From NCBI GenBank assembly GCA_030597505.1, contig JAUVRS010000003.1, positions 1 through 24,686 on the forward strand: a DNA stretch of 24,686 nt, written 5' to 3'. Positions 6,783 to 12,932 of this stretch are shown piece by piece. A program made the position numbers and the translations under genes. This DNA is from Desulfobacteraceae bacterium. Its GTDB lineage: Bacteria > Desulfobacterota > DSM-4660 > Desulfatiglandales > Desulfatiglandaceae. Under the pieces are notes generated by a model. It worked only from the letters and a program-made list of their open reading frames with translations, searched no databases and was not told the origin of the DNA. Numbering within the stretch: position 1 is the stretch's first letter; every line of letters begins with the position of its first letter.

Positions 6783-8057
6783 TCATCCTCGCCCAACTGT
6801 GTTTTGGACACCCAGGCTTTCCTTTTTCCCGGGACAAGCGGTTTTCCAGTAAACACTTCCCGGGGCCGCATCCGAATAAAGCGTGGCGATCAGATGACTC
6901 AACGCCGGGATCAGGTTGCGCAACCCTTCCACTTTCTTTAGATTCGTCGCCCGGATAGTCTTCCGTGCCTCTTCCCAGAAAAAAGGAACGGCCGTCCACG
7001 ACAAAGAGAGAATGATGGCAACCTTTTTTTCAGGAACTCCCAAATATTTCAGTGGTGACAACACCCTTGCCAGACCACGCGTGAGTTCCCCGGGCGATGT
7101 GGTCCGCACCAGCAAAGAGCTTGTAAATATTAGGAAAAGAATTCGAAACGCAAACAGGGCCCCCGTGTTGAGTCCTTCATGGGTAATCCTGAAATAGGCC
7201 GTATCAAATAAGACCTGAGTACCCGAGTTAAAAAACAGGGGGAGGAAAAAAGCAACTAACAACAGCGAGGTATATCTTTTTGCCTTTGAAAAAAGAAATG
7301 CGAAGGACGTGTGTGAAAACACCACAATCACGACCAGAAAGGAATATAACCCCAGGTAAAGCCAGAAATTACTAAAGATAATTACGGTCAGTAACAGAAT
7401 GGAAATGGTTGTTAGTTTTATCTCCACCGGGAGCCTGTGAAGAAAAGAAGCCCCGGCCTGATATGTGTTTGGACCCGGCGCAGAGATATCATGCTGGATC
7501 ACTGCGGGCGCCATTTCCTTTTTCTGGATTTTTTCAAGCCTTCGGCAGACACCGCCGGCAACCGCACCGGTAACCCACCCCATGACCACGGCGCCGATGC
7601 ATAGCCAGGGGAGGAAAATAAAAATGCCCCCGTGTTTTACAAGGATAAGATAGGCTAAATACAATTGAACAAGGTTATGAACAAGTGCCCCGACTATACT
7701 TATCCCTATGATGCTTAATCGATAAACCTTGTTAAACCCCGCCAACCAATACAAAAACCCCATCACCAGCGTACTTATTAGAGCCCCCGACAAACTCAGA
7801 ACAAACGTGGGCGACATAAAAGTTCCCATGATGATGGAACTCAAAATTGTACGAAAGATAGCTATCTCCAGGGCCGGTCTAAAACCGAGAACCACCAAGG
7901 CCACCAGGGTCACCATGTTGGCCATTCCCAAACGCAGCCCGGGTATGGGGTGGGGGATCAGGGATTCGGATATCTGGAGGACACAGGAAATCGCCACAAG
8001 AAGCGCGATCTTATAAACCTGGTTGTTTTCTTTGGATTCTGGCATATCCGACTTCAT
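6783..8057 (-). CDS. Gx-transporter / EcfT fusion membrane protein
   Basis: A membrane protein with two domains. The N-terminal part (about residues 10-175) matches the Gx transporter family, formerly called heptaprenyl diphosphate synthase component I, with the PGLRLGMAN segment at 39-47 followed by hydrophobic helices and an IFRTIL turn. The C-terminal part (about 205-405) matches EcfT/CbiQ, the transmembrane component of energy-coupling-factor transporters, with an ARG-like coupling helix region. No EcfA ATPase gene is nearby. I chose ATG 8057, seven bases after the stop of the NusG-domain gene; an upstream TTG (8114) or ATG (8081) would overlap that gene, and none has a strong ribosome site. 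With ApbE and an FMN-binding protein downstream, flavin transport across the inner membrane is a reasonable inference. Substrate and direction are unknown. Confidence 0.85.
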   Translation of the reverse strand: MKSDMPESKENNQVYKIALLVAISCVLQISESLIPHPIPGLRLGMANMVTLVALVVLGFRPALEIAIFRTILSSIIMGTFMSPTFVLSLSGALISTLVMGFLYWLAGFNKVYRLSIIGISIVGALVHNLVQLYLAYLILVKHGGIFIFLPWLCIGAVVMGWVTGAVAGGVCRRLEKIQKKEMAPAVIQHDISAPGPNTYQAGASFLHRLPVEIKLTTISILLLTVIIFSNFWLYLGLYSFLVVIVVFSHTSFAFLFSKAKRYTSLLLVAFFLPLFFNSGTQVLFDTAYFRITHEGLNTGALFAFRILFLIFTSSLLVRTTSPGELTRGLARVLSPLKYLGVPEKKVAIILSLSWTAVPFFWEEARKTIRATNLKKVEGLRNLIPALSHLIATLYSDAAPGSVYWKTACPGKKESLGVQNTVGRG

Positions 8058-8064
8058 AAACCGT

Positions 8065-8475
8065 CTAAGAAACCACCGCATCCAAAAGAGGAGCGGCAGG
8101 TTTCTTAATTTCAATCAATATCTTGTTTGGAACACAGACGATGACCTGTCCCGAGCTCTTGATCCATCCCCTGCTGACACATATTTGCCGCGGGCAATCT
8201 GATTTCTTGACTCTGATCCGCTCATCCTTGATTTCAAGTATCATCTTCCCTTCTAATAGGGTAATTTCCCGATCTTTGTCAAGACTCAAATGCTCCAGCA
8301 ATTTGCCTTCATGATAGACAACGGCCTCAGAGGTTTCCGACAGCTGCCAGTTGAGACCAAGTTCTGTAAATAAAATGACCCCTGTTGAGACAAACAATAT
8401 CAGGACAATCAGAACGACATCAAATGGGGTTAATCTATAAAAACTCTCTTTCCCCGCTGGATTATCCCTTTTCAT
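8065..8475 (-). CDS. NusG domain II-containing membrane-anchored protein
   Basis: A 136-residue protein with one N-terminal membrane helix (about 18-38) and an extracytoplasmic NusG_II domain. The family signature is clear: a cysteine pair in CPRQICV (94-100), GWI (103-105) and VCVPNKILIEI (113-123). The three cysteines are C94, C99 and C114. Despite the name, this family is not the transcription factor NusG. Its biochemical role is not known to me, but it is recurrently found beside Gx-transporter, ApbE and FMN-binding genes, as here. It starts 42 bases after the octaheme cytochrome gene and is followed by the Gx/EcfT gene with a 7-base gap. The cysteines outside the membrane suggest a redox or assembly role (inference). 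Confidence 0.88.
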   Translation of the reverse strand: MKRDNPAGKESFYRLTPFDVVLIVLILFVSTGVILFTELGLNWQLSETSEAVVYHEGKLLEHLSLDKDREITLLEGKMILEIKDERIRVKKSDCPRQICVSRGWIKSSGQVIVCVPNKILIEIKKPAAPLLDAVVS

Positions 8476-8481
8476 GTTCCA

Positions 8482-8504
8482 AAGCGCCCTTGAAATATGC
8501 GCTT
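8482..8504. repeat. Inverted repeat between octaheme cytochrome and NusG_II genes
   Basis: AAGCGC (8482-8487) and GCGCTT (8499-8504) form a perfect 6-bp stem with an 11-base loop in the 42-base gap. It ends 7 bases before the NusG_II start and could lower or modulate translation of that gene. It is not followed by a T-run. Confidence 0.4.
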
Positions 8505-8517
8505 ATACCCGAATTCT

Positions 8518-9807
8518 TTAATCAAACTCGCCTTTTTCGGAATTCGCAGCCTCTGCCTCCAGTGGAAACGCATCCTTCTGCAATTTCTTCAGATCCATGT
8601 CTTTGTGCTTGTGGCAGGAGGTGCAGGAGTTGGGGACCGCCGGGTCTTTGAGTGTGTCTCTTGGTCGTAAGGGCATGAACATGTGACTGCGGCCCTCTCC
8701 GTATTCACCGATTTTGACTATGCGAGGCATATGGCAGCCCGTACACTTGGCGGAAGAATGGATAGCGTGGGGCCCGGTCTTATTCATCATTACATGACAG
8801 CTGAGGCACTGTTTGTCCGGGGTCTTTTCCAGGTCGGCGACTATTGATCCCGCCATCTGCCATGGCAGGGATTTTTCGAGATCGTAGACATGAGGAGAAT
8901 GGCAGGAAATACAGGTCACACGGCCTTTGTTGTGTTGAGAATTTTTAAAGTCAATGTATTGTTGACGATTCCCCGATGAAAATCCATTGGGATAAAAATG
9001 TTTCTTATCCCCGGCCTCAAGGGACGTTGATTTGAAATAGGCATCAAGGGGAAACCCAGGCTCGTAGCCAATCGCCCATTCCACACCTTTTTCTTTGGTG
9101 GACTCACCCCGGTTGTGGCACGAACCGCAGATCTGTACGGCCTTTCCTTTACTGAGTTTGGCCGGGTTGACGATAGCCGGCTCTCCATCAAAAAACTCTG
9201 TGGAGGGAGCTGCAAAATGCCATGACCCCTTTCCGTGACACGCCTCGCAGGAAACAGAGGTTTCCACAAATGACTGTTTCTCCATATCAATACCGGTGTT
9301 GTGGCACCCCGCGCATTTGGTCATGAAGGGCCGTTTATCCCAGTCCGTCTCATGATAGTTTACAAACCGGTCGGTTTCGGCGTTGTACTGAATCGGGGCG
9401 ACATAGAGTGTGCCGTCCTTTTCGACAACATAGCGCTGTCTAAACCTGCTGCCGATAGTGTATTTTATTTCCTCGGGTTTTGGGACATAAATTTTGTCCG
9501 CTGGAACCTTGAGATCCAGTTTGGCCAGATCTTTTCTTATCTTTTTTTCATCTAAATCAGCCATAAATGCCCGTTTGTCAGCCTGGGGGTCTTGAATTAT
9601 CCGGCTATGGGCATGCCTCCGCCACGAATAATATTGTTTGGTGTGACACTTTTTGCAGTTTTCTGAGCCGATAAAAATCTTTGGATTTTCAAGAAGGGCG
9701 TCAAGTTCTTCCTCAGACATTTCTGCCGCCTGCGCAGTCCCCATACTACCAAAGACCACCATACCCAAACCAAAAAGGAATGACTTCACCACAATGCCTA
9801 ATCTCAT
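8518..9807 (-). CDS. Periplasmic octaheme c-type cytochrome (cytochrome c554-like)
   Basis: A 429-residue secreted cytochrome with a signal peptide (about 1-28, AQA-A cleavage) and no lipobox, so probably soluble in the periplasm. Eight CXXCH motifs occur at 51, 165, 187, 227, 299, 334, 355 and 395. The first heme is followed by the YYSWRRHAHS segment, the Trp...His pattern seen in cytochrome c554-type multiheme proteins. No CXXCK motif is present, so it is not an NrfA-like reductase on that ground. The ATG at 9807 follows AAGGAG with a good spacing. It is the first gene of a long minus-strand cluster and the likely periplasmic electron entry point, but a reductase role cannot be excluded. 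The last 20 residues are acidic and heme-free. Confidence 0.9.
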   Translation of the reverse strand: MRLGIVVKSFLFGLGMVVFGSMGTAQAAEMSEEELDALLENPKIFIGSENCKKCHTKQYYSWRRHAHSRIIQDPQADKRAFMADLDEKKIRKDLAKLDLKVPADKIYVPKPEEIKYTIGSRFRQRYVVEKDGTLYVAPIQYNAETDRFVNYHETDWDKRPFMTKCAGCHNTGIDMEKQSFVETSVSCEACHGKGSWHFAAPSTEFFDGEPAIVNPAKLSKGKAVQICGSCHNRGESTKEKGVEWAIGYEPGFPLDAYFKSTSLEAGDKKHFYPNGFSSGNRQQYIDFKNSQHNKGRVTCISCHSPHVYDLEKSLPWQMAGSIVADLEKTPDKQCLSCHVMMNKTGPHAIHSSAKCTGCHMPRIVKIGEYGEGRSHMFMPLRPRDTLKDPAVPNSCTSCHKHKDMDLKKLQKDAFPLEAEAANSEKGEFD

Positions 9808-9852
9808 TTCATACTCCTTAAATTAATTATGATAAAAGCGGTTTTCTCAACG

Positions 9853-9877
9853 TGCCCAGAAGCAGGGATGATGGGCA
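9853..9877. promoter_or_regulatory. Inverted repeat upstream of the octaheme cytochrome operon
   Basis: TGCCCA (9853-9858) and TGGGCA (9872-9877) form a 6-bp inverted repeat with a 13-base spacer, 46-70 bases upstream of the start at 9807. It is placed suitably for an operator or a leader hairpin. Confidence 0.3.
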
Positions 9878-9982
9878 ACCCCATACACCACGTTTGTTTG
9901 TTTCTTAGAAATCAAGCGTCCGCTTCCAAACGCGGCCATATGGACGTACATACAGCTTCAAGGGATTTCCAAGCCCGAATTT

Positions 9983-10014
9983 ATTTTGAGATTAAATTTT
10001 GAGATTAAATTTAA
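9983..10014. repeat. 13-bp tandem direct repeat
   Basis: The unit ATTTTGAGATTAA occurs twice back to back (9983-9995 and 9996-10008), followed by a partial third copy. It lies in the divergent intergenic region, about 180 bases upstream of the octaheme cytochrome start. It may be a regulator-binding array or a slippage product. Confidence 0.6.
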
Positions 10015-10237
10015 CCCCGTCTTACAGCAAAAGACATGCCATCAGTGACAATTTTCCAAGTGCCCGGACGGGTTTTTTTTATAGTTTGCGGGACTTTTGC
10101 CTTAACTATCTGAAACAAAAGCGGAAAAAGATTTGGAAACTAAAGGGTGTCCGGGCAATGGCAATAAAATTAGAAACGGTTGCCAGCGATAAAAAAACCC
10201 CGTATTCTCCCAGCCAAATGACCGTCTTGAGCCAATA

Positions 10238-10308
10238 GGGAATGGCGATTTGATATTTTATTGTAATTTCAGCATATTATAGGTGTATAAAAGCCATACA
10301 CCATTCCC
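10238..10308. repeat. Overlapping inverted repeats in the divergent intergenic region
   Basis: GGTGTAT (10282-10288) and ATACACC (10296-10302) are a perfect 7-bp pair with a 7-base loop. An outer pair, GGGAATGG (10238-10245) and CCATTCCC (10301-10308), shares two bases with the inner right arm, so the two stems compete. Either could be a protein-binding site or an RNA structure. Confidence 0.5.
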
Positions 10309-10446
10309 ATCAAGGCCCGCTGTTCCAAGTACGCGGTCACCAGTCAAAAAACCACTGGCTGTGTCCGGTTTTAGTACACAATTTTTTTTTATCGTACACA
10401 TACCGAATCAGCCATATGCCCTTTTTCACCCATAACCCATCCTGTG

Positions 10447-10538
10447 TTGATCCTTGAAACCACGGAACGCTGCAAAGGATTTGATCCTTAATATAATACC
10501 ACCATTTTTTTATCACAGTCAATAGCGCCACGATCCTT
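10447..10538. repeat. Three direct copies of GATCCTT, one inside an inverted repeat
   Basis: TTGATCCTT occurs at 10447-10455 and 10481-10489, and GATCCTT again at 10532-10538. The middle copy forms a perfect palindrome with AAGGAT at 10475-10480. They lie 180-275 bases upstream of the HybA-like gene and could be binding sites for its regulator. Confidence 0.4.
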
Positions 10539-10558
10539 CTGATTTCCTGTTGGGACAC

Positions 10559-10587
10559 TTGACAAGCATACTTTCGTTAACTAAGGT
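10559..10587 (+). promoter_or_regulatory. Candidate sigma-70-type promoter of the HybA/NrfD/cytochrome operon
   Basis: A perfect -35 hexamer TTGACA (10559-10564) is followed after 17 bases by TAAGGT (10582-10587), which matches only three of six -10 positions. Transcription would begin near 10594, giving a leader of about 125 bases that includes the CCCCT/AGGGG and GTGTGG/CCACAC inverted repeats. Confidence 0.3.
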
Positions 10588-10719
10588 CCCCTCAATAAAA
10601 ATCAAGGGGCACTTTCCGTCCAAACGCCCGACCCGCTCCGGTGACCGTGTGGGTTGATTCTCAATTTTTCCACACCCGGAGACAACCTGAAAACGGGTGG
10701 GTAAAAAATGAGGAAGACT

Positions 10720-11724
10720 ATGAAAATCAGCAGACGTCGTTTTATCGGATTGACCGGCACCATGGTGGGAGGGGCTCTCCTTGGGAAGCCGGCAAAATCA
10801 GGGGCAGAGTATAAGCCCAAGACACCACCGGACCCATTTGGCTGTCTCGTTGATCTCACTGTTTGCGTCGGCTGCCGAAAATGTGAGCAGGCCTGTAATC
10901 AGGTCAACCACCTGCCGTCGCCCCGGGTGTCGTTTGAGGACCCCCGTGTCTTTGAACAAAGGCGAAGACCCGACGTCGGGGCCTTTACCGTGATCAACCG
11001 ATACTACGGGGGAAAACGGGACGAGCGAAACCAGCTGCATCCCACCTTTGTAAAGGTCCAGTGCATGCATTGTCAGGACCCGGGTTGTGTTTCCGCGTGT
11101 ATTGTGGGTGCCATGACCAAAAAGGATAATGGCGCCACCCATTACAACGCTTCCAAGTGTATCGGCTGCCGTTACTGTATGGTGGCCTGCCCTTTTCAAA
11201 TCCCCGCCTATGAGTACCACGATCCTCTCTTTCCAAGGGTTCGCAAATGCACCTTCTGCTATGAACGTATAAGCAAAGAAGGAGGAAAACCGGGTTGCGC
11301 CGCCATTTGCCCGGTAGAGAGCATTACTTTTGGCAAACGTCGCCAGATTCTGGAATTGGCCCGTCACAAGATCAAGAACGACCCGGGGCGATATGTGGAC
11401 AAAATTTACGGGGAACATGAGGTGGGCGGCACATCCTGGCTTTATATTTCGGGCGACAGCTTTGAAAAATTGGGTTTTCTTGATCTGCCAACACGTCCCA
11501 TCCCCTATCTCTCCGAAACCATCCAGCACGGATTGTTTAACTATCTCTGGGCCCCCCTGACACTGTTTGGCATTCTGGGGGCGGTGGTGGCAGTCATCAA
11601 CCGGCAACAAAACAGAAGTTCTTCTGAGTCAGTACAAGAGGGGCATCAACCTGATCAAGATACACAAGATACAGCAGGGTTACAGGAGAAACCTGATTCC
11701 AGTAAAAGGGAGGAGAAGCTATGA
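10720..11724 (+). CDS. HybA-like four-cluster ferredoxin subunit with TAT signal and C-terminal membrane anchor
   Basis: The iron-sulfur subunit of a membrane quinone oxidoreductase, working on the periplasmic side. I prefer ATG 10720 because GAGG lies 6 bases upstream; ATG 10708 would add four residues. Numbering from 10708: the twin-arginine motif SRRRFIG is at 8-14, and cysteine groups at 53-63, 119-131, 151-161 and 181-201 provide ligands for four [4Fe-4S] clusters as in HybA/DmsB-type proteins. A membrane helix at about 280-297 followed by a polar, Gln/Ser-rich tail anchors it. Its stop overlaps the start of the NrfD gene (ATGA), so translation is coupled. It would accept electrons from the quinol site of the NrfD partner and pass them to the 13-heme cytochrome, or run in reverse. 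Confidence 0.93.
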   Translation: MKISRRRFIGLTGTMVGGALLGKPAKSGAEYKPKTPPDPFGCLVDLTVCVGCRKCEQACNQVNHLPSPRVSFEDPRVFEQRRRPDVGAFTVINRYYGGKRDERNQLHPTFVKVQCMHCQDPGCVSACIVGAMTKKDNGATHYNASKCIGCRYCMVACPFQIPAYEYHDPLFPRVRKCTFCYERISKEGGKPGCAAICPVESITFGKRRQILELARHKIKNDPGRYVDKIYGEHEVGGTSWLYISGDSFEKLGFLDLPTRPIPYLSETIQHGLFNYLWAPLTLFGILGAVVAVINRQQNRSSSESVQEGHQPDQDTQDTAGLQEKPDSSKREEKL

Positions 11725-12932
11725 GCGCTGATGCCAAACCTGCACCGGTTGAAGCAAAGTTTTGGACCCCCGGGGTCATGGTTTTGAGTGCTTTTATGAT
11801 GGTTGGATTTTTTTTCGTGGTCGCCCGGTACATAGGAGGTCTGGGAGCCGTGACCAACTTGGACAATTCCTATCCCTGGGGGTTGTGGATCGGCGTTGAT
11901 GTGGCCACCGGCGTAGCCCTGGCCGCAGGCGGGTTTACCACCGCAGCCCTGGCCCACCTCTTTGGGCGGCATAACTACGAGGCGATAACAAGACCGGCAT
12001 TGCTCACCGCGATGCTTGGCTATACCATTGTCGCCCTCGGTCTTGCCATTGATGTGGGACGAACCTGGGCCATGTGGCACCCGATTATCTACTGGCAAAC
12101 CAACTCGGTCCTTTTTGAAGTGGCCGTGTGTGTAATGATCTATCTTCAAGTCCTCTACATCGAGTTTATTCCCATCGTGGTGGAACGTTTTCGAGGAAAG
12201 GTGGACCTTCCAGGAAGACTCTGGGTCTTTGAAAAACCGATTGAGTGGCTCCTGAAACTGGTCGACAGGGTGCTGGGAAAAGTTATGTGGATCTTTATTA
12301 TTCTCGGGGTTGTTCTCTCCTGTATGCACCAATCGTCACTGGGGTCACTCATGCTCATCGCCCCAACAAAGCTGCACCCTCTTTGGTACACACCCATCCT
12401 GCCCCTGCTTTTTCTTGTTTCGGCCATTGGCGTTGGCTACCCCATGGTGGTCTTTGAGACCACAATAGCCACAAGTTCTCTCAAGTTGGAGAATGAAATG
12501 GAGCTATTGACGCCGCTTACCCGGATCACCATTTTTGTGCTGGGAATCTATATGTGTCTGAAGGTGGGAGACATTATCGCCCGGGGTGCCTATGTCTATC
12601 TCTTTGACGGAACAACTCAAAGTAACGCCTTTCTGGTGGAAATGATTGGAGGGGTCATCATCCCCTGGATCATGCTTCTCATAAAACGGGTTCGCTCCTC
12701 CAGACCCGTTCTTTTCGTAGCCTGCGCCCTCATCATCTTCGGCGTTATTATTAACCGGGTAAACGTTTTTGTGGTCGGCTACCAGCCGCCGTTCGCTCAA
12801 AGCTCATATTTTCCGGCCATTGGCGAAATGGCCGTCACCGCCGCGCTGATTGCGGGTGTCATGTTTTTATACAGGCTATTTATCACTATCTTCCCGGTCC
12901 TCAGCGCCCGGCGCCAGGAGGTGTCTTCATGA
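11721..12932 (+). CDS. NrfD/HybB-type quinone-interacting membrane subunit
   Basis: A 403-residue polytopic membrane protein with about nine or ten predicted helices, of the NrfD/PsrC/HybB family. These proteins bind menaquinone near the periplasmic face and carry no heme themselves. The N-terminal region with YPWGLWIG (about residues 51-58) and the acidic Asp after it is typical of the HybB branch. It starts on an ATGA overlap with the ferredoxin gene, preceded by GGGAGGAG, and ends on an ATGA overlap with the cytochrome gene, so the three are made together. The set Fe-S, NrfD and multiheme cytochrome resembles the Cbc-type and Nrf/Tmc-type redox complexes. Direction of flow (menaquinol oxidation is likelier) is inferred. 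Confidence 0.93.
   Translation: MSADAKPAPVEAKFWTPGVMVLSAFMMVGFFFVVARYIGGLGAVTNLDNSYPWGLWIGVDVATGVALAAGGFTTAALAHLFGRHNYEAITRPALLTAMLGYTIVALGLAIDVGRTWAMWHPIIYWQTNSVLFEVAVCVMIYLQVLYIEFIPIVVERFRGKVDLPGRLWVFEKPIEWLLKLVDRVLGKVMWIFIILGVVLSCMHQSSLGSLMLIAPTKLHPLWYTPILPLLFLVSAIGVGYPMVVFETTIATSSLKLENEMELLTPLTRITIFVLGIYMCLKVGDIIARGAYVYLFDGTTQSNAFLVEMIGGVIIPWIMLLIKRVRSSRPVLFVACALIIFGVIINRVNVFVVGYQPPFAQSSYFPAIGEMAVTAALIAGVMFLYRLFITIFPVLSARRQEVSS

Larger units (their letters stand above)
9808..10719. other. Divergent intergenic region between two electron-transfer operons
   Basis: This region of about 910 bases separates two divergently read operons. I find no convincing gene: the short open frames in it lack family features and good ribosome sites. 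It is AT-rich and dense in short repeats: TGCCCA/TGGGCA (9853-9877), a 13-bp tandem repeat (9983-10008), GGTGTAT/ATACACC (10282-10302), GGGAATGG/CCATTCCC (10238-10308), three GATCCTT copies (10449-10538), AAGGAT/ATCCTT (10475-10489), CCCCT/AGGGG (10588-10609) and GTGTGG/CCACAC (10647-10675). Promoters for both operons must lie here or just outside. Confidence 0.6.

Noticed and set aside
10063..10080. CCCG-GA-CGGG followed by eight T as a rho-independent terminator
   Set aside because: The loop would be only two bases; realistic pairing leaves three or four pairs, and no gene ends just upstream on the plus strand.
9999..10238. 79-codon plus-strand open frame in the divergent intergenic region
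   Set aside because: Biased composition, overlaps the tandem repeat at its start, no family resemblance, no good ribosome site at the first ATG. A shorter in-frame version from about 10159 (26 codons) is also unsupported.
10337..10558. 73-codon minus-strand frame with GTG start
   Set aside because: Weak start, no ribosome site, Trp/Lys-rich composition unlike a real protein, and it overlaps the GATCCTT repeats and the candidate promoter region.
10798..11610. Long antisense frame of 270 codons opposite the ferredoxin gene
   Set aside because: The plus-strand frame encodes all four cluster motifs and a TAT signal; the antisense product has no recognisable features.
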